From contig JAKIUV010000117.1 of assembly GCA_021647375.1 (NCBI GenBank), forward strand, positions 1 through 5,672: 5,672 nucleotides of DNA. The letters are read 5' to 3'. A program made the translations under genes and the position numbers. This document shows positions 1 to 4,975 of the stretch, piece after piece. Origin of the DNA: Robiginitomaculum sp. (GTDB taxonomy: Bacteria > Pseudomonadota > Alphaproteobacteria > Caulobacterales > Maricaulaceae). The first letter of the stretch is position 1. Each line of letters opens with the position of its first letter. A model generated the notes under the pieces. That model was given only the letters and a program-made list of their open reading frames with translations. It made no database searches and was not told the origin of the DNA.

Positions 1-1
1 T

Positions 2-118
2 GCAAGGGGTTTCCAAAGAGCCGTACCGCTCCCCTGTGCGGGTAATTTGGAAGCGTTAAGCTTGCCGAATGCGCAGGATGTTGTGGTTGCGGCTAAGGGG
101 GTTTGCTATGCCAATTGA
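2..118 (+). CDS. pdhB: Pyruvate dehydrogenase E1 beta subunit, C-terminal end only (partial)
   Basis: This is the last 38 codons of a gene entering from the left edge, read in frame 2 and stopping at TGA 116-118. The peptide contains VPLPCAGNLEALSLPNAQ and ends AAKGVCYAN. It lines up without gaps with the usual C-terminus of alphaproteobacterial E1 beta (pattern VPxPYAANLExLALP...AVCY). E1 beta forms the thiamine-diphosphate heterotetramer with PdhA that decarboxylates pyruvate and acetylates the E2 lipoyl arm. The residues just before VPLP (GFQRA) and a Cys where Tyr is usual differ from the common pattern. The stop lies inside pdhC: the two genes overlap by 11 bases in different frames, which implies one transcript and coupled translation. 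The call rests on this short tail plus its position before E2. The catalytic and N-terminal regions, including any extra lipoyl domain, are outside the window. Confidence 0.85.
   Translation, partial: ARGFQRAVPLPCAGNLEALSLPNAQDVVVAAKGVCYAN
95..101 (+). promoter_or_regulatory. Ribosome binding site of pdhC, inside the pdhB coding end
   Basis: A purine run AAGGGGG ends six bases before the ATG at 108. It lies within the last codons of pdhB. This site and the onset of lipoyl-domain homology at MPIEILMP decide the start at 108 rather than any in-frame codon further upstream. Confidence 0.75.
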
Positions 119-1430
119 AATCCTAATGCCCGCGCTTTCTCCGACTATGGAAGAAGGCACCCTGACTAAGTGGCTGGTTGCCGAGGGGGCTGAAATATCC
201 TCTGGTGATGTGCTGGCCGAAATAGAAACCGACAAAGCCACAATGGAAATCGAAGCCGTAGAGGAAGGGGTTTTGGTCAAAATTCTGGTGGCTGAGGGAT
301 CTGCGGGTGTGAAAGTTAATGCACCGATTGCTGTGCTATTAGAAGAGGATGAAGATGCGTCCGTTATGGACGGGTATGTTGCGGGGGCAAGTGTCGCTGC
401 CGTGCCTGCTGCCGGGCCTGTCGTTGTGCCGCCTGAACTAGAACAACAAGACGAAAAAGCTCCTCTCTTACAAAAGGATGAGCGGAGTGTTGAGGATACT
501 GCACCTTTGGGTGACCGTATTAAAGTATCCCCACTCGCTAAACGCCTCGCTAAAGAAAAAGGATTAGACCTCGCCAATATTAAGGGTTCTGGCCCCAAAG
601 GGCGGATTATAAAAGTTGATATCGAAAATGCCGGAACGGTACCAACGCAGGCTGCTGCGCCAACCTCCGAAGCTACAACGACGGAGCTTGGCCCCTTACG
701 CGGCGGTGGAGCGGATTATCTTGAGAAAATGGGTATTCCTGTTGGCAGTTACGACCTTGAACCCCTCGACGGCATGCGCCGGATTATTGCCAAGCGCCTA
801 ACTGAAAGTGCACGGGATATTCCGCATTTCCCGCTCAATATAGATTGCGAGATTGATGCGCTGTTGGCCATGCGCAAGGAACTTAACGACCAAGCGCCTG
901 AGGGCATGAAAATATCGGTCAATGATATGCTGATCCGTGCCTGCGCCATTGCACTGAAACAAGTCCCCGAAGCCAATGCCAGCTTCACACCGGACGGTAT
1001 CGCCTATCACCACCACGCAGATGTGGCGGTAGCGGTTGCCATAGACGGCGGTTTAATCACGCCCATTGTCCGCGAAGCCGAGAATAAAGGGCTAGCGATT
1101 ATCTCGACCGAGATGAAAGACTTGGCCGCCCGCGCCCGTGACCGCAAATTAAAACCGCAAGAATTTCAAGGCGGTACGTTCTCCATATCAAATATGGGCA
1201 TGATGGGCATTAAGTCGTTTAGCTCCATCATCAACCCGCCCCAAGGCATGATCATGTCGGTCGGGGCAGGGGCGCCGCGCCCTATCGTCCGGGACGGTGA
1301 ACTGGCCATAGCCACAATAATGACCGTGACCGTCACCTGTGATCACCGGGTCGTGGACGGGGCGATTGGCGCCCAGTGGTTAGCCGTGTTTAAGCGCTTG
1401 GTGGAAAAGCCCGTTACCATGATGCTCTGA
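108..1430 (+). CDS. pdhC: Pyruvate dehydrogenase E2, dihydrolipoamide acetyltransferase
   Basis: This is the core subunit of the cytoplasmic PDH complex. It carries the acetyl group from E1 on a lipoyl-lysine swinging arm and transfers it to coenzyme A. The product is 440 residues, normal for a single-lipoyl alphaproteobacterial E2. Domains in order: lipoyl domain about 1-80, with the modified lysine K43 in ETDKATME; an acidic then Ala/Pro/Val-rich linker about 80-137; the E1/E3-binding (PSBD) domain about 138-173 (VSPLAKRLAKEKG, GSGPKGRI); a second linker; and the catalytic CAT-like trimer domain from about 222 to the end. The active-site motif DHRVVDG is at 412-418, with catalytic H413. SISNMGMMG and NPPQGMIMSVGA are further family motifs in the catalytic domain. 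The start is fixed by a strong ribosome site and lies 11 bases inside pdhB. No key residue is missing. The catalytic-domain details and the pdhB neighbour favour pyruvate over 2-oxoglutarate or branched-chain complexes. Confidence 0.97.
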   Translation: MPIEILMPALSPTMEEGTLTKWLVAEGAEISSGDVLAEIETDKATMEIEAVEEGVLVKILVAEGSAGVKVNAPIAVLLEEDEDASVMDGYVAGASVAAVPAAGPVVVPPELEQQDEKAPLLQKDERSVEDTAPLGDRIKVSPLAKRLAKEKGLDLANIKGSGPKGRIIKVDIENAGTVPTQAAAPTSEATTTELGPLRGGGADYLEKMGIPVGSYDLEPLDGMRRIIAKRLTESARDIPHFPLNIDCEIDALLAMRKELNDQAPEGMKISVNDMLIRACAIALKQVPEANASFTPDGIAYHHHADVAVAVAIDGGLITPIVREAENKGLAIISTEMKDLAARARDRKLKPQEFQGGTFSISNMGMMGIKSFSSIINPPQGMIMSVGAGAPRPIVRDGELAIATIMTVTVTCDHRVVDGAIGAQWLAVFKRLVEKPVTMML

Positions 1431-1432
1431 TA

Positions 1433-1473
1433 ATTCGCCGTTTGCGGGCGGGTTTTTCCCGTGTGCGGCGAAT
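1433..1473 (+). terminator. Stem-loop after pdhC, possible terminator or mRNA 3' end
   Basis: Perfect 8-base arms ATTCGCCG (1433-1440) and CGGCGAAT (1466-1473) enclose an inner 4-base stem CGGG/CCCG (1449-1452 with 1458-1461) capped by a T5 loop. The outer and inner stems are separated by an unequal internal loop. It starts three bases after the pdhC stop, the usual place for an operon end. There is no run of T after the 3' arm, so it is not a classical intrinsic terminator. It may act as a processing or stabilising hairpin instead. Confidence 0.4.
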
Positions 1474-1508
1474 CACAACCCGTTTTCGTCCGCAAGTGCT
1501 GTCTTGGC

Positions 1509-1536
1509 TTGCCTCTTATTTGCCTTATTCTATGAT
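1509..1536 (+). promoter_or_regulatory. Candidate sigma-70-type promoter for the helical-repeat gene
   Basis: TTGCCT (1509-1514) and TATGAT (1531-1536) match the -35 and -10 consensus at 4 and 5 of 6 positions, with a 16-base spacer. Initiation about seven bases downstream would leave a leader of only about ten bases before the ATG at 1554. With the hairpin after pdhC, this suggests the gene has its own transcript. It is a pattern match only. Confidence 0.4.
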
Positions 1537-1553
1537 TAGGTTATGTTGAGATT

Positions 1554-2174
1554 ATGAGTACTGCTATGTTTGTTAAATCTGCGCTTGCTATGTTGATCAC
1601 CATCGGGTTTGCCGGTGGGGCGGTTTATTATGGCACCAATAGTGTTGCGCCTGCTGGTAATGAAGTGGAATTGCGCGCCCCGAAGAAGGTTGAACGGAAA
1701 GAAACCGCCTCTGAAAAAGCATTTGTTTTGCCCACTCAGAAAGCTGTCGAGAAACCTGTAGAGGTTTCAACCGTAGAGGAAATGACAAAACCAGAGCGAA
1801 AATCAGAACCGGAGACGGTGATTGATACTGGATTAAATTTGGCAGAGATTATGCCGCTTTTGATGAAGCAGACGGAAAAAATCTCTGCGGTCGGGATAAA
1901 AGACCAAGCTTATCTGGATATTGTCAGTTTCTCGGTGAGCCAGCGGCAGTTTAAATTTGCCGATGCTGCCATGCTGGAAATTGACCAGACAGAACTGCGC
2001 GATACGGCGCGTAGTCAAATCGCCATAGGCCTCGCTCTGGACGGTCGCGCCGATGATGCTTTTGAGGTCATAGACGCCGTAGAAATAGATACATTACGTG
2101 ATGTCATGCGCTTGCAAGTCATCGAAGCATTGATATTGCCGGAAAAACTTCCACCAGGCCTGGGACGGCGGTAG
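1554..2174 (+). CDS. Hypothetical membrane-anchored protein with TPR-like helical repeats
   Basis: I do not recognise this 206-residue protein. It has a short N-terminus and a hydrophobic helix at about 9-27 that looks like an uncleaved signal anchor. A charged Lys/Glu/Pro-rich linker follows (about 31-92), typical of a stalk. The rest is a helical domain (about 94-195). That domain contains a 33-residue repeat: residues 117-149, 150-182 and then 183 onward each start with D and end their first unit near TELR or DTLR. The second unit (AIGLALDGRADDAFEVIDAV) resembles a tetratricopeptide-type helix pair. The third unit stops after about 12 residues, and the tail runs into PEKLPPGLGRR, so the 3' end may have been truncated. 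Topology suggests a periplasmic domain. The start ATG has only a weak TGAG ribosome site; an ATG four codons later is an alternative. It sits between pdhC and lpd, but nothing in it points to PDH function. Confidence 0.72.
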   Translation: MSTAMFVKSALAMLITIGFAGGAVYYGTNSVAPAGNEVELRAPKKVERKETASEKAFVLPTQKAVEKPVEVSTVEEMTKPERKSEPETVIDTGLNLAEIMPLLMKQTEKISAVGIKDQAYLDIVSFSVSQRQFKFADAAMLEIDQTELRDTARSQIAIGLALDGRADDAFEVIDAVEIDTLRDVMRLQVIEALILPEKLPPGLGRR

Positions 2175-2213
2175 GATAATATTTTCCATTATCCGCCTGT
2201 GCGAGAAACAGGC
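2171..2213. repeat. Two back-to-back hairpins at the end of the helical-repeat gene
   Basis: Hairpin A pairs GGATAAT (2174-2180) with ATTATCC (2188-2194) across a 7-base loop. Hairpin B starts on the next base and pairs GCCTGT (2195-2200) with ACAGGC (2208-2213), again across 7 bases. Both stems are perfect. The stop codon TAG of the upstream gene (2172-2174) lies at the foot of hairpin A, within a GTAG (2171-2174), the same tetranucleotide that heads the REP-like units just downstream. No T-tract follows. They could end or protect the upstream message, or be a decayed member of the adjacent palindrome array. Confidence 0.6.
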
Positions 2214-2301
2214 TGTAGGGCGGATTAGTGCCTTTTGCGCGTAATCCGCCGTGCGGTGTGTGCCAATGGTAGATTACGCCAAGAGGCTAATCCACCCTAC
2301 A
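2214..2301. repeat. Inverted pair of REP-like palindromes (BIME-like element)
   Basis: Unit 1 on the plus strand has GTAG (2215-2218), then stem GGCGGATTA (2219-2227) paired perfectly with TAATCCGCC (2242-2250). Unit 2 is on the minus strand: GTAG is read from CTAC (2297-2300), and its 9-base stem (2288-2296 with 2268-2276) has one mismatch. Each unit has a short inner GC stem displaced by a bulged base. The outer 15 bases of the two units (2214-2228 and 2287-2301) are inverted copies with 14 of 15 identical. A 5' GTAG tetranucleotide followed by an imperfect hairpin, in head-to-head pairs, is the known layout of REP sequences mobilised by RAYT (Y1 single-strand) transposases. No such transposase is in the window, so mobilisation would be in trans. 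Confidence 0.8.
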
Positions 2302-2397
2302 AAACTCCCAACCTCTAATCGGATGCCCAAAGTAATTTTATGTTTATATGTAGTGCGCAATACTGTAAGTAAAACCCAAACCAAAGCGAGCATAGCC

Positions 2398-3777
2398 ATG
2401 TCTACAAATTTCGATGTCATTATTATTGGATCTGGGCCGGGCGGGTATGTTACCGCTATCCGGGCGGCGCAATTGGGGCTTAAGACTGCCGTGGTCGAGA
2501 AATCTGAAATTGGCGGCGTCTGCCTGAATTGGGGCTGTATCCCGACCAAAGCCTTGCTGCGGTCCGCCGAAGTTTACACCAATATGCAACATGCGTCGGA
2601 GTACGGCTTATCTGCGCAAGCTGGGTTTGACCTTGCGGCTATTGTCAAGCGGTCGCGCTCTATTGCCGGGCAATTGTCGGGCGGTGTGAAATTTCTTATG
2701 AAGAAAAACAAGGTCACTTTGATTGACGGTTTTGCCAAGCTGGAAAAAGGCTCCGCCGCGCCCAATGTGGTCGTGGACGGGAAAACCTATACGGCCAAGC
2801 ACGTAATATTGGCCACCGGTGCGCGGGCGCGCACCGTGCCTGGGGCCGGGCTGGAACCGGACGGGAAATATATCTGGACGGCCAAAGAAGCTATGATACC
2901 GGACACTATGCCGAAGAAATTATTGGTAGTTGGCTCTGGCGCGATCGGAATGGAATTTGCCTCATTTTATAACGCCTTTGGTAGTGATGTGACCGTGGTC
3001 GAGATGGTCGACCGTATCTTGCCAGCCGAGGACGCGGAAATATCTGCACTGGCAGAAAAAGCCTTTAAAAAGAAAGGCATGCGCATATTAACTAAGGCAC
3101 AGGTCGCCAATGTGAAGCCCGGCGCGAGTACCGTTAGCGCCGAAATTAACGGCACGGCGGAAAGCTTTGACCGTATTATTCTCGCCATCGGGATTGTCGG
3201 GAATGTGGAGAATATGGGGCTAGAGGAACTGGGCGTCGAGATTGACCGCACCCACATTACTGTGGACGAGTTTTCGCGCACCAAAATCCCCGGCCTCTAT
3301 GCCATTGGTGATGTAACCACCCCGCCGTGGTTGGCTCACAAAGCTTCCCATGAGGGGATTATCTGCATTGAGAAGATTACCGGCGGTAACCCACATCCGC
3401 TCAATGCAAGCCGCATTCCGGGCTGTACCTATTGCCAGCCGCAAATTGCTAGTGTTGGCATGACTGAACAGGCGGCGAAAGACGCGGGGCATGCAGTCCG
3501 TATTGGCCGATTCCCATTTATCGGCAACGGCAAAGCCATAGCGCTCGGCGAGCCAGAGGGGCTGATTAAAACCGTATTTGATACCAAAACAGGAGAGCTT
3601 CTCGGCGCCCATATGATCGGCACCGAGGTCACAGAACTTATCCAAGGTTACACAATCGCGCAGACATTAGAGACCACTGAAGCCGAGCTTATGGAAACCG
3701 TATTTCCGCATCCGACTTTATCAGAGATGATGCACGAAAGTGTGTTGGCCGCTTATGATAAGGCTTTACACATTTAG
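2398..3777 (+). CDS. lpd: Dihydrolipoamide dehydrogenase (E3 of PDH complex)
   Basis: This FAD flavoprotein reoxidises the dihydrolipoyl arm of E2 and reduces NAD+. The product is 459 residues, full length for the family. Visible elements: the FAD dinucleotide fold GSGPGG at 11-16 with the ribose-binding acid E34; the redox disulfide C42 and C47 in CLNWGC; ATGAR at 139-143; the NAD-binding fold GSGAIG at 179-184 with E202 after the second strand, which favours NAD over NADP; the second FAD motif with G304-D305; and the C-terminal dimerisation domain with HPTLSE at 438-443, giving the catalytic H438/E443 pair. The stretch AIGIVGNVENMG is typical of PDH-linked alphaproteobacterial E3. The start at 2398 is chosen because homology begins there. 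The open frame upstream to 2251 runs through the REP-like element and is not protein-like. AGCGAG seven bases before the ATG is a weak ribosome site. The 3' end overlaps the convergent acyltransferase by 12 bases. Confidence 0.97.
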   Translation: MSTNFDVIIIGSGPGGYVTAIRAAQLGLKTAVVEKSEIGGVCLNWGCIPTKALLRSAEVYTNMQHASEYGLSAQAGFDLAAIVKRSRSIAGQLSGGVKFLMKKNKVTLIDGFAKLEKGSAAPNVVVDGKTYTAKHVILATGARARTVPGAGLEPDGKYIWTAKEAMIPDTMPKKLLVVGSGAIGMEFASFYNAFGSDVTVVEMVDRILPAEDAEISALAEKAFKKKGMRILTKAQVANVKPGASTVSAEINGTAESFDRIILAIGIVGNVENMGLEELGVEIDRTHITVDEFSRTKIPGLYAIGDVTTPPWLAHKASHEGIICIEKITGGNPHPLNASRIPGCTYCQPQIASVGMTEQAAKDAGHAVRIGRFPFIGNGKAIALGEPEGLIKTVFDTKTGELLGAHMIGTEVTELIQGYTIAQTLETTEAELMETVFPHPTLSEMMHESVLAAYDKALHI

Positions 3778-4842
3778 AGGTTTGGCTTTCTTAAAGCTTA
3801 GTTTTTGTGCGAATTTTCCCTTATAATCCAAGGCTGGCTTTTCCACATATTTCAACGACAACATGGACAGGACTATGGTAATTGGCGTTGCTAGGACTAT
3901 GAGCGGCACAATTTGTATCTCCGGGATATAATGCTTGATCCCTTGCAAGGTAGCCCAGTGGTAAATGTACACGCCGTAGGAAATATCAGCATATTTCTTG
4001 AGAAAGTCCAGTTTTGGAATAATCACATAGGCGGCCCAAAACAGCATATATCCGGCGGTGATAATGCCGACGACTTCAAAGATGACAGTATTGTTGAACA
4101 GCGACGTTAAAAGAACCAATGGCGGAATCATCAGAACATGGAGTTTTATTTTATCCCGGTAAGCGTAAATCGCTGCACCCAGCCCGTAGCATAATCCAAA
4201 ACGTAACAAGGATTGCAAGGTCGCAGGCAATTTCTCGTAAATGCCAAGTTGGTAAGCTAGGGGCAATGCAATAACAAAGATAAGAAATTGCGCCAATATC
4301 ATCCAACGCTTTTTCATCAATCCCAGCGAGAACGCGATGAATGTCCCGATATAGGCGAGAACCTCATAGCGCAAAGTCCATAGCGTAGCAGAAGCGATAT
4401 GCTCGTGATTATTGGGCACAATTCCCGGCAACGCCATTTCGGTGTCGAGGAATGACAAGACCACAAAGGGTTGCTTTAACGTGTCAGGACTGGTCAGGTA
4501 ATTCATCAGCGGCAGAGCCGTAGTCATCAGGCCAAAGACAAACATCATAATAAAGACATGCACAATCAGCGCCGGAAATATCCGCAATATCCTTGCAGAT
4601 GCGAAACTCGCCATATTTTTACGGTACATCATGGAGCCAGTGACCAAAAAACCAGACGCGATAAAGAACAAATTCACCGCCATATAGCTAAAGGTCAATT
4701 CGAAGAAAATATGCGGCTCGTCAGAGCTACCGCCAAGTACCACAACAAATGCATGGCCGATTAGCACCATATAGGCGAAGATAAACCGCAGCGGCGTGAA
4801 AAAATTATCATGCCCGTCTCTAATTGTTACTGTTTTAAACAT
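3766..4842 (-). CDS. Acyltransferase-3 family integral membrane protein (OafA/YrhL-like)
   Basis: The product is 358 residues and nearly all hydrophobic, with about ten predicted membrane helices (for example near 18-36, 50-70, 88-108, 160-200, 211-228, 254-276, 287-303 and 311-330). Family marks are clear: R19 and H30 form the RX10H motif of this family, FFIASGFLVTGS lies at 59-70, RILRIFP at 84-90, LWTLRYE at 154-160 and VYIYHW at 291-296, and it ends with a YVEKP segment near 332-336. Such proteins move acetyl or other acyl groups across the inner membrane onto cell-surface sugars such as O-antigen, capsule, exopolysaccharide or peptidoglycan. The substrate cannot be read from sequence, and no sugar-pathway genes adjoin it. 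It lacks the extra C-terminal SGNH domain of long OafA forms. I chose ATG 4842, seven bases after GTGGG; a GTG at 4854 would add four residues. By eye it seems more AT-rich than the flanking PDH genes, which suggests it is accessory. It separates lpd from lipA on the opposite strand. Confidence 0.9.
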   Translation of the reverse strand: MFKTVTIRDGHDNFFTPLRFIFAYMVLIGHAFVVVLGGSSDEPHIFFELTFSYMAVNLFFIASGFLVTGSMMYRKNMASFASARILRIFPALIVHVFIMMFVFGLMTTALPLMNYLTSPDTLKQPFVVLSFLDTEMALPGIVPNNHEHIASATLWTLRYEVLAYIGTFIAFSLGLMKKRWMILAQFLIFVIALPLAYQLGIYEKLPATLQSLLRFGLCYGLGAAIYAYRDKIKLHVLMIPPLVLLTSLFNNTVIFEVVGIITAGYMLFWAAYVIIPKLDFLKKYADISYGVYIYHWATLQGIKHYIPEIQIVPLIVLATPITIVLSMLSLKYVEKPALDYKGKFAQKLSFKKAKPLNV

Positions 4843-4925
4843 AATATAACCCACTCATTCCCACATAATTCTTATTTATGACTGGTAAATTAGCATAAAA
4901 TGATTAAATAAGTTTTGCGCTAAAT

Positions 4926-4946
4926 CACTTGTTTTCCACTTGTTTT
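4926..4946. repeat. Tandem 10-base direct repeat upstream of lipA
   Basis: CACTTGTTTT occurs at 4926-4935 and again, identically, at 4937-4946 with one C between. The repeat spacing is 11 bases, about one turn of the helix. It lies 30 bases before the lipA start, within the AT-rich 133-base region shared by the divergent acyltransferase and lipA genes. It could be a regulator binding site or a chance slippage duplication. Confidence 0.55.
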
Positions 4947-4968
4947 AAAGGGGTTAAAAACCCATATT
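4940..4968 (+). promoter_or_regulatory. Weak candidate promoter for lipA
   Basis: TTGTTT (4940-4945) and CATATT (4963-4968) each match part of the sigma-70 consensus (the -10 at 4 of 6) with a 17-base spacer. The -35 box would sit inside the second copy of the tandem repeat. Initiation would fall at or next to the ATG at 4976, implying a leaderless message. This agrees with the lack of a good ribosome site there (only AGG at 4970-4972). The region is AT-rich, so chance matches are likely. Confidence 0.25.
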
Positions 4969-4975
4969 CAGGCCT

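Noticed and set aside
69..107. N-terminal extension of pdhC upstream of ATG 108
   Set aside because: The segment codes for the end of pdhB in another frame, contains the pdhC ribosome site, and adds residues not found before the lipoyl domain in E2 proteins.
56..598. A 180-codon open frame on the minus strand opposite pdhB/pdhC
   Set aside because: It is antisense to the lipoyl and linker coding region, is Ser/Thr/Ala/Ile-rich as expected of a mirrored frame, and shows no recognisable domain or ribosome site.
2171..2301. CRISPR array or intact insertion sequence
   Set aside because: There are no equal-length repeats with unique spacers, no transposase reading frame and no target-site duplication; the structure is palindromic REP-like units.
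2251..2397. N-terminal extension of lpd from GTG 2251
   Set aside because: It runs through the second REP-like palindrome and non-protein-like leader. E3 homology starts right at MSTNFDVIIIG (2398).
2302..2397. A dedicated lpd promoter in the AT-rich leader
   Set aside because: TATATG (2345-2350) and AATACT (2359-2364) resemble -10 boxes, but neither has a credible -35 at the right distance.
3220..3645. A 141-codon minus-strand open frame within lpd, with a second one at 2967-3284
   Set aside because: Both lie fully opposite conserved E3 coding sequence, and the translations have no family features.
4843..4930. A promoter for the acyltransferase on the minus strand
   Set aside because: The region is AT-rich and gives several partial hexamer matches, none good at both boxes with normal spacing.
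4951..4963. Small hairpin GGGTT/AACCC as a terminator or riboswitch before lipA
   Set aside because: A 5-base stem with a 3-base loop and no T-run or wider conserved fold is too little to support a regulatory RNA call.
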